The position numbers and the translations under genes are program-made. A stretch of DNA of 64,000 bases. It comes from Iris pallida (taxonomy: Eukaryota; Streptophyta; Magnoliopsida; Asparagales; Iridaceae). Location of the stretch: assembly GCA_029216955.1 (NCBI GenBank), contig JANAVB010012077.1:29293-93292 (forward strand), written 5' to 3'. Positions 34,731 through 46,530 of this stretch are shown one piece after another; within the stretch, counting starts at the first letter, position 1, and the number at the start of each line of letters is the position of its first letter. Below the pieces are notes generated by a model. It was not told the DNA's origin. It saw nothing but the letters and a program-made list of their open reading frames with translations, and did not search any database.

Positions 34731-35815
34731 TCAAGTCGATGTCGGAGATGAAGCTTCTCTAAGACCAATATTCATCAGCAAGAGCCTTCCTGAAGTAGAT
34801 AAACAAGAACTGATTCATCTTATTAGGGAATACATTAACATATTCTCCTGGAGCTATGAAGACATATTGGGATTAGATCCTCAGATCGCTACCCACAAGC
34901 TCAATATTATGTCGAATGCAAGGCCAGTCAAGCAACAACAGCGTCAATTTTGACCTGACATGATGGACGCCATAGAAGCTAAAGTCAAGAAGCTCATCAC
35001 CTGTGGCTTTGTCAGAGAAGAACAATATCCTGACTGGGTGGCTAATGTCATCCCAGTTATAAAAAAAACAAGGAAGGTCCGAATTTGCATCGATTTTAGA
35101 GACCTCGATAAGGCTTATCCCAAGGATAAGTTCCCTCTTCCGATCACTGTTGTCATGATCGACAACACTTGCGGATTCGAGCGGATGTCTTTTATAGACG
35201 GATTCTTTGGATATAATCAAATTAGAATAAACCCCAAAGATGAAAAACGTACATCTTTCCGTACTCCTCTAGAAGTCTATTGCTACACCGTTATGCCATT
35301 TGGTCTCAAAAACGTAGATGCAACCTATCAGCGGGCCATGAGAACCATCGTTCGTGAACATTTACGAAAGACAATCGAAAGCTATGTCGATGATATTGCC
35401 GTCAAAAGTTGTCTAAAGGAAGATCACATCTAAGACTTAAGAACTATCTTCGATCTAATTTGCCAGCATCAACTCAAGATGAATCCCACCAAGTTATTCC
35501 TGGGAGTCTCTAGTGGCAAATTCATCGTATTTGTTATTACCTATAAAGATATACAAGTTGACCCCGAGAAAGTCAAAGCCATTCAAGAGATGCGTCCTCC
35601 ATGCAACCTAAAAGAGCTACAAGGATTCTAGGAACGGCTTGCGTACATCAGAAGATTTATCTCAAATCTCTCTGGACGATGTAGACCGTTTACTCAACTA
35701 ATGAAGAAAGGTGTGTCTTTCATTTGGACTGAAGAATGCCAACAAGCTTTTAAAGACATGGATGAACCCTCCAGTCCTAGTTCCTCCAGTCACAGGAATA
35801 CCCTTATTGATGTAT
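34669..35815 (+). pseudogene. Reverse transcriptase of Tat element B
   Basis: Frames 34669-34953 and 34960-35433 are in phase and separated only by a stop in the QRQF*PDMMDAI stretch. They cover the connector GDEASLRPIFISKSLPE, then VREEQYPDWVANVIPVIKK, VRICIDFRDLDKAYPKD, FIDGFFGYNQI, TVMPFGLKNVDATYQRAM and the catalytic ESYVDDIAVKS. Both aspartates of YVDD are kept. After a stop at 35431 the thumb-side blocks continue: KMNPTKLFLGVSSGKF, DPEKVKAIQEM, then LKELQGF with a stop, and RRFISNLSGRCRPFT. In the intact family this enzyme copies element RNA into DNA in cytoplasmic particles. At least three stops inactivate this copy. Confidence 0.9.
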
Positions 35816-36110
35816 GTCTGAGCAATGGATCATTTCCTGGGCGCTTTACTAGCCCAAAAGAACAAAGAATGTCATGAGCAAGACATCTATTATCTCAGTC
35901 GTATAATGATCAGTGCTGAACATCGATACAATCCAGTAGAAAAAGAATTTTTAGCTTTGATGTTCGCTGTTTAGAAAACACGACATTATATCAAGGGCCA
36001 AACTATTCACGTAATTTCCAGAGTCAATCCTCTATGAGTCTTGATGAAGAAGCCTAGTACACTCAATTCCAGACTAGCTACATGGACCATACTACTAGCA
36101 CGGTATGATA
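35816..36110 (+). pseudogene. RNase H (first copy) of Tat element B
   Basis: Directly after RT: MDHFLGALLAQKNKECHEQD, YYLSRIMISAEHRYNPVEKE and LALMFAV are legible across frames with stops near 35820 and 35973. The RVNPL block and STLNSRLATWTILLARYDM follow. The domain degrades the RNA strand of RNA:DNA hybrids. It is broken here. Confidence 0.78.
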
Positions 36111-36700
36111 TGGTATATGTCCCACAAAAGTCAAGCCTTAGCTGACTTCTTGGCTGCTTATCCTATCCCTGAGACATCTAAACGCTATGACAAAATTCCT
36201 GATAAAACTCTGAAATCCAATATGTCTTCAGAAGGAATCCTCAATTGGCGTCTATTCTTTGATGGTGCTTCCAGAATAGGACCTAAAGGCACTATTGTCG
36301 CTGGAGTTGGAATCGTTCTAGTATCTCCCGAAGGACTAGAAATTCAGAGAGCTTATTCTTTGGATGAATCATGCTCTAACAACGTTGCTGAATACAATGC
36401 TCTACTGATCGCTCTCCAATTAGCTAAACAATTGGATATCGAATACCTTGAAGTATACGAAGATTCTAAACTGATCGTCAGTCAGGTTAGAGGTACATAT
36501 GAAGTTTGACATTAAGATCTCGTGCCATATCATGAAGCAGTAGTCAAGTTGGCTACATCGTTCAAAGGCTTATTCATTAAACATGTACGTCGGGCATGTA
36601 ATACAGAAGCTGATGCACTTGCCAATCTAGCAACAGTATTAGCGATCCCTGTAAAAAGACAACAGATGATCGTTATTACTAATAGGGAGTTATCCTGCAT
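36105..36700 (+). pseudogene. Second, archaeal-type RNase H of Tat element B
   Basis: The 36105-36509 frame encodes SQALADFLAAYPIPE and then WRLFFDGASRIGPKG, GVGIVLVSPEG, NNVAEYNALLIALQLA and YEDSKLIVSQVRG. After a stop at 36507 come HVRRACNTEADALANLA. These carry the acidic set D (FDGAS), E (AEYNA), D (EDSKL) and D (EADAL). A second RNase H between RNase H and integrase is diagnostic for the Tat lineage. All four acidic residues remain in B, unlike in A. Confidence 0.88.
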
Positions 36701-38011
36701 CGAGAATAATTTGTATCTGGAATCCAACAATTCAGTCAAAGTCGGCAGTATGAGTGAAGATTGGAGAGCTCCTTTCACCGACTTCGTGGTACATGACATC
36801 CTACCTGAAGATCCAAAAGAAGAAACTATAATTCATCGACGATCACTCCGATTATATTACAATCACACTTCCAAAACACTCTATCGACGATCATTTGATA
36901 GTATGCTTCTACGCTGTCTTACGAAAGATAAAACAAAACAGATACTATGTAAAGCTCACGACGGTGTTTGTAGTGTACATCAGCCTGGCCCTAAGCTACC
37001 AGATCGAATTCGACGCATGAGATACTATTGGCCAACTGGTGTCGGATGCCATTGAATATTCAAAAAAATATTGAGCATGTCGAATCCAAGCAGATTTTAT
37101 TCATCAACCTTCGAAATTTGTCCATCCAACTGCAGCATCATGGCCCTTCGAAGCTTGGGGCATGGATGTCATTAGTCCAATTAATCCACCTTCAGCTCGA
37201 GAATATCGATTTATCTTAGCTATAACCGATTACTTCTCAAAATGGGCCGAAGCTATACCTTTAGCTGAAGTCAAGACAGGAAGTGTCATCAATTTCATCA
37301 AGCATCATGTGATCTACAGATTCGACGTCGCTCAACGAATCATCCTTGACAATGGACCGCAGTTCATTAGTCATTCACTCGATTTTGTGATGACAACCGG
37401 ATCAATAATGTCGCTTCTACAGCCTAAAATCTTGTAACTAATAATTTGGCAGAAGCATTCAATAAAATAATCATCCAGCTTCTCAAAAAGTTTATTTCTA
37501 CCAATAAATGGACCTGGAGCGAAAAGCTTGGAGAGTGTCTATGGGCTTATCGCACTATCGTATGCACTCCTACCGCTGTATACCTTTCTCTTGGGTGTAT
37601 GGATGTGAAGCTATTCTTCCGTTGGAGATTCAGATTCCGTCATTGAGAATAGTCATTGCCAATGAACTCACAATAGAAAACAATGATCATCTTCGACTTC
37701 ATGAGCTTAAAGTACTTGACGAGAAATGGCTACTAGCTCAACAACACATCGAGCTATATCAAGCTCGTATTTCAAAAGCCTTCAACCGTAAGGTCAAAGT
37801 ACGAGCATTTCAAAAAGGCAAACTAGTCCTTATTGTCATACGTCCTATGACTATGACACACATGAGCAAGGGAAAGTTCGAACCAAAGTGGGAAGGTTCC
37901 TACATTGTAAGCAAAGTTTTCTCAAACGGAGCTTATCAACTGTTAGGGATGGATGGCCGAATCGCTATGATACCTATTAATGGCAAATTCCTGGAGAAGT
38001 ACCATGTTTGA
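36700..38011 (+). pseudogene. Integrase of Tat element B
   Basis: An N-terminal zinc-binding region has SLRLYYNHTSKTLYRRSFD and AHDGVCSVHQPGPKLPDRI. A stop (37054-37056) and a second stop fall before the Cys pair. The DDE core is legible as WGMDVISPINPP (first Asp), FILAITDYFSKWAEAIPLAE, ILDNGPQFIS (second Asp) and, after a frameshift, NNLAEAFNKII (Glu). All three catalytic residues are retained. The C-terminal part (37508-38011) has YGCEAILPLEIQIPSLR, RKVKVRAFQKGKLVL, KFEPKWEGSYIVSKV and ends NGKFLEKYHV, equivalent to the end of A's integrase at 51801. The enzyme would insert element DNA into chromosomes. Confidence 0.88.
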
Positions 38012-39213
38012 AAGTGTGTACTATATTTTCTAACAAATATTGTATATACTTCAAATCTTTGAATCCGCAATGGAGTCTATCTAGAGTGACAACAATCTAC
38101 TACATCTAAACATCATCTTTTGAAACCCAGCTGTTTTAAAAGATGTCATGTTCTTGAGCCCCAGTTGGCTCAAGGATAATTAATAAATGTACGAATTTAT
38201 ATCCATATTACCTCTGAATTCTACTATCTACTCACATCACCTCTAAATATTCTATTGTCCGTATTAAACGACCTATTATTGACAAATGTTGTTTCAAAAA
38301 AGGATAACATCACAGTAAATGAGCAAACAGAAGGGTTCTTTATTTCTTTCTCCACAAAAAGTAGTAAAGGACTATATTTGCAAAGAAAGGAAAGCAAGCT
38401 ACTACATCAAAGTAAGAAACATTGAAGATAAGAAAGATGTCTTATTTATTTGCCCGAGAATAGCCATGCTGAGGTAGGTACCACTGCCTCAACCATCGTT
38501 CATAGGAAGGCCCTAACTGATTAAGGTCATCCACAGGAGCTGGGTGATTAGAGCTCCCGGTGCCACTGCCTTCTGAAGCCGGTTCTTCTTTTACGGGAAC
38601 TTCGACTTTATGAATTATTTCTTCCTTAATAGTTATCGGTTCCTCTTTGATGAAAGGAGATAGCACTAACTCCTTTACAGTGATCTCAGCTTTTGGCGTC
38701 ACCAAGATGCTGCAGAAGACGAAAGGAAACAAAAATTAGATTATTCTTATAAAAATTAAGTGATTTTAACTCTGCACAAATCTCGCAAATAACAGATGCT
38801 AGTCTCTAAATGGCACATGCAAAATGACAATTCTCGAGCCATATGGCACATCACATCAACTAGCGCACGGTCAGCACATAATGACAGATGGCGCAACATG
38901 CTGAGAATATGACAGATGGCGCGTGGCGTCATTGGTTATGATTTTTTAGCCCAACACTCTGAAAGAGGTGGCACAATATGCAGATGTCGCAAAGCATCGA
39001 CCAACACTCTGAAAGAGGTGGTCGATGTTGGCCTTGGTCGTGCTTCATGCGAATGGCACGAGCAGTTCTACTGATGTCTTCTCCGTTCAAGTCCCTTACC
39101 TTACAGTGCTGGGTTCGTCTCTTCGGCTCTCGCCGACGGCGTGATGAGCTGTGGCACTTTCAGTGGGGGCACACACGAAGTGGCTCCAGCCACTTTTTTC
39201 CATTCTCAATGAC
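38012..39213. other. Region between integrase and 3' LTR of element B
   Basis: Noncoding on the plus strand. It holds degenerate copies of a CCATATTACCTCTGA word (38205-38270), as in A. It also holds a short antisense ORF (38442-38732), two direct copies of CCAACACTCTGAAAGAGGTG (38953 and 39001), CAGATGGCGC words like those in the LTR, and GGGGGCACAC words (39165, 39227) that may belong to the polypurine tract or LTR start. Confidence 0.55.
38442..38732 (-). pseudogene. Short antisense ORF of Tat element B (remnant of aORF)
   Basis: A 96-codon minus-strand frame, acidic and Pro/Val-rich: IKEEPITIKEEIIHKVEVPV, then KEEPASEGSG, ending with YERWLRQWYLPQHGYSRANK. Its position after integrase and its orientation match the long antisense ORF of element A (52364-56193), whose middle part is also Glu/Pro/Val-rich. 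It may be a deletion remnant. No domain is recognised. Confidence 0.5.
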
Positions 39214-40063
39214 TATAGATTTCTTCGGGGGCACACTGAGCACCTTGTGCTACTCATAAGAAGTGCCAGCTTTCAGATCATCAAGTAGCGCCAGACATCA
39301 GATGGCGCCAGTCATCAGATGGCGCCCGACATCAAATGGCACCAGACATCAAGTGGCGCTACCCGCCATGTGGCCATCTTTTCGGAGAAGATAAACAGTT
39401 ATCATCATGACTGACATTACGTCAGTCGAGAAAAATTCGTTCGAATCCCGAGCGCGTGGCGCTCGAGGAGATTTTTGTCAGACGTGTCAGATCCGCCATT
39501 AATGACCAACAGCTGTCTCGTGCCATCTGTAATTAGCGTGAGATGATCATTAGTAACATATCAGTCAGTGGCGCCACTCAGCAAGTAGCGCCTGGCGCCA
39601 CCCTGCAGTGGGCACCATTTTATCAAATTATCCTGAAGCAGTTAGATAACGTGTCACACATGCCACTAATCTCGAAGAATGTATACGCGACACTGCCCAT
39701 GACCAAGCACATATCAATCACAGCATGACACACATCCAAGCAGTTAAACTAACTGTTCGCGCCAAGGGATGAATGGCTTGCCACTTGCAGCGTGCGCCAA
39801 TTAGGATAACTACTTAACAGTTCTTCTAGAACTCTATAAATAGAGTTTTAAATCACTTACAAAAGATCACTAATGATCATAATATCCTGAGCACTTGTTA
39901 TAACACTCTCCAAAGGCTATCTTCTTCTACATCACATCGTCCAAGGGATAAAGTGATCATCTTTTGATCAGATTCCTACAGTTGTACTTTTCCAGAAATT
40001 AATTGTACTCTTGTACTTTCTTTTTTTCTAGTTTGAAAAGGAACACTTTTGTTTTTGCAAACA
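39214..40063 (+). repeat. 3' LTR of Tat element B
   Basis: Aligns with the 5' LTR (18077-18907). The left border is uncertain (TATAGATTTC aligned to TGTAGAAGCC). The right border GCAAACA is followed by GACCG and by the resumed protease of element A. The CATCAGATGGCGCC minisatellite is at 39290-39355. A 61-codon ORF at 39543 is not meaningful. Confidence 0.83.
39835..39842 (+). promoter_or_regulatory. TATA box in the 3' LTR of element B
   Basis: TATAAATA, the same context as 18680-18687. Confidence 0.65.
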
Positions 40064-41263
40064 GACCGTATCCACATCGATTATGGATCCTCACTCAGCA
40101 TCATCCCCTGGATTCTTCTCCAAACCTTAGGGATTCCTATGCATCGGCTGACTGCGTCGAACACTATAATCAGCGACTTTAATGCTGGAAATAGCGAGCC
40201 CTTGGGCAAGATCCGACTGCAATGCCAGATAGGCGACCTCTAGACGTGTGACCTGATATGTCATTGATGCAGATATAAACTACAATATGCTGTTAGAACG
40301 ACCTTAGATTCCTGAATACATGATCGTACCTTCCACTCTCCATCAATGCATAAAGTATATGGGCAGCGACGGGACTATCAAGACTGAGTTCGCTGACATT
40401 GACCGATTCCGAGGACTTGAAGCATACTATACGGATGTTAATCTATATAAGTCAGTCCCATGGGATAATGATGCCGACGATAAGGTAGATACGGTATCAA
40501 AAAGCACAGCTGTGGCCGAAGAACCACCGAAGGTACGATTGAGGGAAAAGCCTCCCCAAACATCAGCACCCTTTGTCATCAAACTTCGAGGAAAGGCTCC
40601 TGCTCGTTCGCCCCCGACGACATCAGCTGCTAGCCAGGGGCCTATGCAAATAAGGCTCTCCCGAAGGGCCTGAAAAACAACTCTAAGGTCGTAGGAACCT
40701 TTGAATCCAGCCCCCTTGGTAGTCAAGTTGAAGCGGAAGCCTCCTCCACCTTCTCTCATTGTAGCCCTAGTTCTCAAGGATGAAGAGTTAGGTGACTACA
40801 TATGCACCAATGTTGAGGCTTTATATGATGTAATCCCTCGGGATAAAATTTTGTATTTTATTAATAGAAAGTTGTCTTTGGATTACTCTTGTGAACACTG
40901 GAACACTAAGTATTTCTTAGACAACGCTCTATATATGTTGCAAACACAAGTGACAACCGCTAATCTTGCAAGCCGAGTTGTCTCTTTCCAAGGCACCTAC
41001 TTTCTGGTTCCAGCAAGAAAGAAGAAGGAGGAACTCATCATCTTCGGTCGATTGGAGCACCCTCAACGGCTGACTCCGACAGAACCAGAACCCGATAACG
41101 ACAAGATGCAACTCTACCATTACACTGCTCAAGCCAAACACCTTATCCAGAAAATGGGTTATAACTTAAACAGCGACAGAGGACTGAACTATGGCAAAGG
41201 CCGACGCCTTCCCTTACGACTTCGTACTCCAAAGAAAAAGTCCTAAATTTACTATCAGCGTAC
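40064..41263 (+). pseudogene. Protease and protease-RT linker of Tat element A
   Basis: Picks up where 18076 stopped. RIHIDYGSSLSIIPWILLQT carries the aspartic-protease motif as D-Y-G-S rather than the usual D-S/T/P-G. NAGNSEPLGKIRLQCQIGDL follows, with a stop, then YNMLLERP-like and IVPSTLHQCIKYMGSDG. Basic Pro-rich repeats (KVRLREKPPQTSAPFVIKLR, then GKAPARSPP) span 40530-40770. The 40701-41246 frame then gives QAKHLIQKMGYNLNSDRGLN and YGKGRRLPLRL, the Gly-rich linker shared with B. Stops at 40241 and 40671 break it. Confidence 0.78.
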
Positions 41264-42560
41264 TTGCCGGGGCTTGAGTTATATGCTACACCCACAACTT
41301 CGGAGAGCTCAGAGCTGGAGGCCATGATGCATTCACACTCCTCCGATTCCTCAACCTGGGACTCTGACACCAGTATTGGCCAAGCCTTCAAGAAGATAAT
41401 GTCCATTAATGTGGTCTCTATAGATCCTCCAGTTGAGGATGAAGACCAAATACTTGAATTCTTTGAGGATAAACCTTGGGCTCAACGCTTGGGATCCCAA
41501 TGGAAATGGTGTTTCGAACAGCGAGAACCTCCCACTGAAGCTGAGGTCGTCCAAGTCAAGCTAGGAGACGAGGCTTCCCCTAAACCCATCTTCATCAGCA
41601 AAAGCTTGACTGGAGAAGACAAAGAGTCCCTGATACACTTATCCGAAAGTACATCGACGTCTTTGCTTGGAGCTATGAGGATATACCGGGTTTAAACCCA
41701 TAAGTTGTAATACACCGACTCAACATTTTGCCCGACGCTAAACCTGTCAAACAGCAACAACATCGCTTCCACTCCAATATCATGGATGCTATCGAGAAAG
41801 AAGTCGACAAACTCATAGAGAGTAGCTTCATTCGTGAAGAGCAACATCCGAAACGGGAAAATTTGGGTCTGTATAGACTTCAGGGATCTCAACTCGACCT
41901 GTCCAAAAGATAAGTTTTTATCCCGATCACTGACGTGATGATCAACAGTACTTGTGGCTTCGAGCGTATATCCTTCATGGATGGGTTCTCAGGCTACAAC
42001 CAGATCATGATGTTCCCTGAAGATAAAAAGCATACTTTATTCCGTACTCCAAAAGGTATCTATTATTACACAGTGATGCCCTTCGAGTTGAAGAATGCGG
42101 AAGCAACATACCAGCGGGCTATGAGTACCATATTCCGTAAACACCTCCGAAAAATGATAGAATGTTATGTTGATGACATTTTCGTTAAAAGCAGCAGGAA
42201 ATCCAGTCATTTAGATGACTTGATAACCGTATTTGACTTGATACGGAGACATCGACTAAAGATGAACCCAACCAAGTCTTTCCTGAGGGTTTCTAGTGGC
42301 AAGTTCTTGGGCTTTATCGTCACGGCCAAGGGTATTCATATTGACCTTGAAAGACTAAGACGATCTTGGACATGGCTCCCCAAAAGAATCTCCATGAACT
42401 TCGAGGCCTACAAGGACGCTTACTATACATCAGAAGATTCATAGCAAATCTTTTTGGACGATGTCAACCCTTCACCAAACTGATGAAGAAAGGGTTTCTT
42501 ATGTCTGGACCGAAGTGTGACAGCGCACGTTCGATGACATCAAGAAGTACCTCACTAGTC
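41264..42560 (+). pseudogene. Reverse transcriptase of Tat element A
   Basis: The connector GDEASPKPIFISKSLTGEDK lies in 41264-41695. After a frame change come DAKPVKQQQHRFHSNIMDAI and FIREEQHP. An IWVCIDFRDLN block is shifted to another frame near 41855-41900. The palm continues in 41935-42444 with FERISFMDGFSGYNQIMMFP, TVMPFELKNAEATYQRAMS, the catalytic ECYVDDIFVKS, KMNPTKSFLRVSSGKFLGF and later fingers of the thumb. YVDD is retained. At least four frame changes or stops make it inactive. Element B has the same block order. Confidence 0.88.
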
Positions 42561-42726
42561 CCTAAGTGCTGGTAGCACCCATCGTGGGGAAGCCCTTTCT
42601 GCTATACGTCCTAGCCAAGGACCATTCTCTCGGTGCTTTGCTAGCCCAGAGAAGCAACGAAGGACACAAACATGCAATCTACTATCTTAGCAGGACCATG
42701 ATTGGTGCCAAACATCGGTATAATCT
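42561..42726 (+). pseudogene. RNase H of Tat element A, 5' part
   Basis: Encodes APIVGKPFLLYVLAKDHSLG, ALLAQRSNEG and IYYLSRTMIGAKHRYN, then is cut by the solo LTR. The remainder resumes at 49713 with PMEKECLALLFAI in the same reading sense. The junction codons line up with the normal HRYNP(V/M)EKE of this lineage. Confidence 0.88.
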
Positions 42727-43047
42727 TGTCATGCCCCAGAACCAGAATATTGGAGAGCGGGAGACAGACACAGCCAGCTACGTACATTGAAGTACAATCT
42801 ACCTCGCAATACGGTCACGGCTATCTAGATGCATGAGGGTTTATCTACAAGCCAACAGTCCCTTATGGTCAAGAACAAGCCTAGTGTCTCAATCTCAAGC
42901 AAACAAATAACTGTACAAGATATCAGATCATCAGACATACAAAGTAAGGCGTCCCAAATATTACATATTCAGATAATCATGAAGCTAGTCATACAAAATA
43001 CGAAGACTAGCAAGAGTTTAAGTCATACATGATCAACCCTAGGATTT

Positions 43048-43330
43048 TACTACAACAAAAATAACTTTTAATGACGGCTAAAAAGCGTCATTAATTACAA
43101 ACCATGACGCTTTTTTTTTCAGTCCAAGCGTTATGAAATCGGGTGTTATAAATGTTTTTAAAAGTGTTATAGATAATTCATCCAAAACCGTCATTAATAG
43201 GTTGAATTTCTGCTACGTTTTATTTTCAAAGCGTTATGGATAGTTATAAAAATCGCTGTATATGGTCGTTGTATCACATTTATAACGCTCTATACTGCAT
43301 GACATTCCAAACGCTGCTCAATTCAATTCG
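43048..43330. repeat. CACTA-2 left end and subterminal repeats
   Basis: The inverted repeat TACTACAACAAAAA is followed by repeated AAGCGTCATTAAT, CCGTCATTAATAGG and GCGTTAT(G/A) words in both orientations. The same words appear near 47165-47295 at the other end. Confidence 0.75.
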
Positions 43331-43688
43331 AAAACAACCACTTTGAACCATATTCACAACAAAGCATTGAAATATAATATAAAGTACCATTCTCCATTTC
43401 ATTGTCTCAAAATAGAGTATTTTAGCTACCATTCTACATTTCTCCATTTCTTTATATACATCTTCTCAAAATATATAGAGTATCCAATATAGAGTACACT
43501 TTAGCTACATCAAAACTATCGACATCAAAAATCTCACAGATACTGTAGCGAAGAAGCACACTTATAACGCTTCAACTTGGTCACATGAAGACTGTCCATA
43601 GCACATGTACGTATAGCAAAACCCTGGAAAAGAAAGCAAAACCCTTACTTTTAGAGTCTGTCAATTTTAGAGTCTGTGATTTATATCG

Positions 43689-46530
43689 AAAAACCGAGAG
43701 TATCAGAGTACTCTAATAAAAACCGAAACCGACAAATAAAGTAAAACATCTAGGCATGGCATAGTGGACATAGTCCCAAAATCAACGATGCAGGCATGCT
43801 AATGGAGATGTCATTTCCGAAATAGAAATACTTCCAACAAATATATACCTGCATGTGATTTATATCAAAAACCTCCCAACAAAAACACTGACAATACCAA
43901 GTTAAACCCATCATGCATAATAGATACCCAACCAACAATTTTAATCCAAATAGCAAAACATCTCCTATAGCAAAAAAATCTTTCCCAACCCAACATGTAT
44001 AATAGGAAAAACCTAAACCAACATCCCACAACAAGTATAGGAAGGAGAACCCGAGCAACAATTTATACAAGAAACCCAAACCAACAATGCATGCATCACA
44101 AATAATTCCAACAGCAACTAGGTAACCCGAAACCAAAAATGATCCAACAGCAAGTAAAGAACCGAACATGATCTAAAGATCATTCTGCTTCACAAACAAA
44201 GACAATTATAGGATCGTCAAGCCAAAATCGAACCCAACACGTATCAGTCGATCGAAACCCTTTTTATGTAGGGATCGAGACCCAACAACATCATCGACAA
44301 ACAAAATAAACCCAAAAACTGAAATCAATCAAGAGTTTAGAATTTATACCCCAAAATTTGGTGTCAAAATCCGAAGGGAGTCTTCGGACTCGGCTCGTAG
44401 GCACGCACAGTACCTCGTCGGGTCGCGACTGCAACTGTGGAGAGGCTACATCATCGACACGAAGGTTTTCTCACATCCGTGTCCAGTATCGACTCGTACA
44501 AACACGAGCGTATCTGCACCCAGAACGAACAACCCAACAGTACCAACATACAAACTACGACTAACGACAAAAAATAAAATGAGATATATATGATGTCTCA
44601 TATAAGGATCAATCATCATCTGCTGTACTAGCGTGCCATAACACGTATAGGACACATCCCGACATGGAGCCAGTGTATCCGATACGATCTGCAATGCTTT
44701 GGTTCATTTGGTCGAACGACCATCACCAAGAGTATCAGAGTACTCTAATAAAATTCAAAACCGACAAATAAAGTAAAACATCCAGGCATGGCAGAGTGGA
44801 CGTAGTCCCAAAATCAACGATGCATGTATGCTAATGGAGATATCAATCCCGAAATAGAAATACTCCCAACTAATATATACCCGCATGTGATTTATATCGA
44901 AAAGCTCCCAACAAAAACACCCACAGTACCAAGTTAAATCCATCATGCATAATAGATACCCAACCAACAATTTTAATCCGAATAGCAAAATATCTCCTAC
45001 AGCAAAGAAATCTTTTCCAACCCAACATGTATAATAAGGAAAACCTAAACCAACATCCCACAGCAAGTATAGAAAGGAGAACCCAAGCAACAATTTATAC
45101 AAGAAACCCAAACCAATAATACATGCATCACAAATAATTCCAACAGCAGCTAGGTAACCCAAAACCGAAAATGATCCAACAGCAAGTAAAGAACCGAACA
45201 TGATCTAAAGATCATTCGCGCTTCACAAACAAAGACAATCGTAGGATCGTCAAGCCAAAATCGAACCCAACACGTATCAGTCGATCGAAACCCTTTTTAT
45301 ATAGGGATCGAGATCCAACAACATCATCGACAAACAAAATAAACCCAGAAACTGAAATCAATCAAGAGTTTAGAATTTATACCCCAGAATTTAGTGTCAG
45401 AATCCGAAGGGAGGCTTCGGACTCAGCTCGCTGGCACGCACAGCACCTCGCCGGGTCGCGGCTGTAACTGTGGAGAGGCTACATCATCTACACGAAGGTT
45501 TCCTCATATCCGTGTCCAGTATCGACTCGTACAAACACGAGCGTATCTGCACCCAGAATGAACAACCCAACAGTACCAACATACAAACTACGATCAACGA
45601 CAACAAAAGAAATGAGATATACAAGATGTCTCAGATAAGGATCAATTATCATCTGCTGTACTAGTGTTCCATAACACGTATAGGACACGTCCCGACACGG
45701 AGCCAGTATATCCGATACGATCTGCAACGCTTTGGTTCATTTGTCGAACGACCATCACCAAGAGTATCAGAGTACTCTAATAAAAACCGAAACTGACAAG
45801 TAAAGTAAAACATCCAGGCATGGCATAGTAGACGTAGTCCCAAAATCAACGACGCATGCACGCTAATGGAGATGTCAATCCCAAAATAAAAATAATCCCA
45901 ACTAATATATACCCGCATGTGATTTATATCGAAAAGCTCCCAACAAAAACACCCATAGTACCAAGTTAAACCCATCATGCATAATAGATACCCAACCAAC
46001 AATTTTAATCCAAATAGTAAAACATCTCCTACATTAAAGAAATCGTTCCTAATCCAACATGTATAATAAGAAAAACCTAAACCAACATCCCACAGCAAGT
46101 ATAGGAAGGAGAACCCAAGCAACAATTTATACAAGAAACCCAAACCAACAATACATGCATCACAAATAATTCCAACAGCAGCTAGGTAACACGAAACCAA
46201 AAATGATTCAACAGCAAGTAGAGAACCGAACATGATCTAAAGATCATTCAAGCTTCACAAACAAAGACAATCGTAGGATCGTCAAGCCAAAATCGAACCC
46301 AACACGTATCAGTCGATCAAAACCCTTTTTATGTAGGGATCGAAATCCAACAACAACATCGACAAACAAAATAAACCCAGAAACTGAAATCAGTCAAGAG
46401 TTTAGAATTTATATCTCAGAATTTAGTGTCAGAATCCGAAGGGAGGCTTCGGACTCGGCTCGCAGGCACGCACAGCACCTCGTCGGGTCGCGGCTGTGAC
46501 TGTGGAGAGGCTTCGGACTCGGCTCCCCAA
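43689..46530. repeat. 1032-bp tandem repeat, about 2.7 units, inside CACTA-2
   Basis: Units begin with GAGTATCAGAGTACTCTAAT at about 43691, 44730 and 45761. Equivalent points later in the unit (44169, 45201, 46233) are exactly 1032 bases apart. The third unit stops after GACTGTGGAGAGGCTTCGG near 46515. Each unit carries a minus-strand frame starting MFGSLLAV (139, 148 and 190 codons) that would encode a very hydrophobic Leu/Gly/Phe/Tyr-rich protein. That frame probably reflects A/C-rich plus-strand sequence rather than a gene. Confidence 0.9.

Larger units (their letters stand above)
18077..40063 (+). mobile_element. Tat element B: near full-length Tat-lineage Ty3/gypsy retrotransposon, inserted in A and split by C
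   Basis: Two LTRs of about 0.85 kb (18077-18907 and about 39214-40063) flank a 10.3-kb interior after removal of element C. The flanking 5-bp sequences are GATCG (18072-18076) and GACCG (40064-40068), a TSD with one mismatch. A primer-binding site follows the 5' LTR. The internal order is repeat-rich leader, gag, protease, RT, RNase H, second RNase H, integrase, then a short antisense ORF. Stops and frameshifts occur in nearly every domain, but the catalytic residues are better kept than in element A. Confidence 0.88.
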
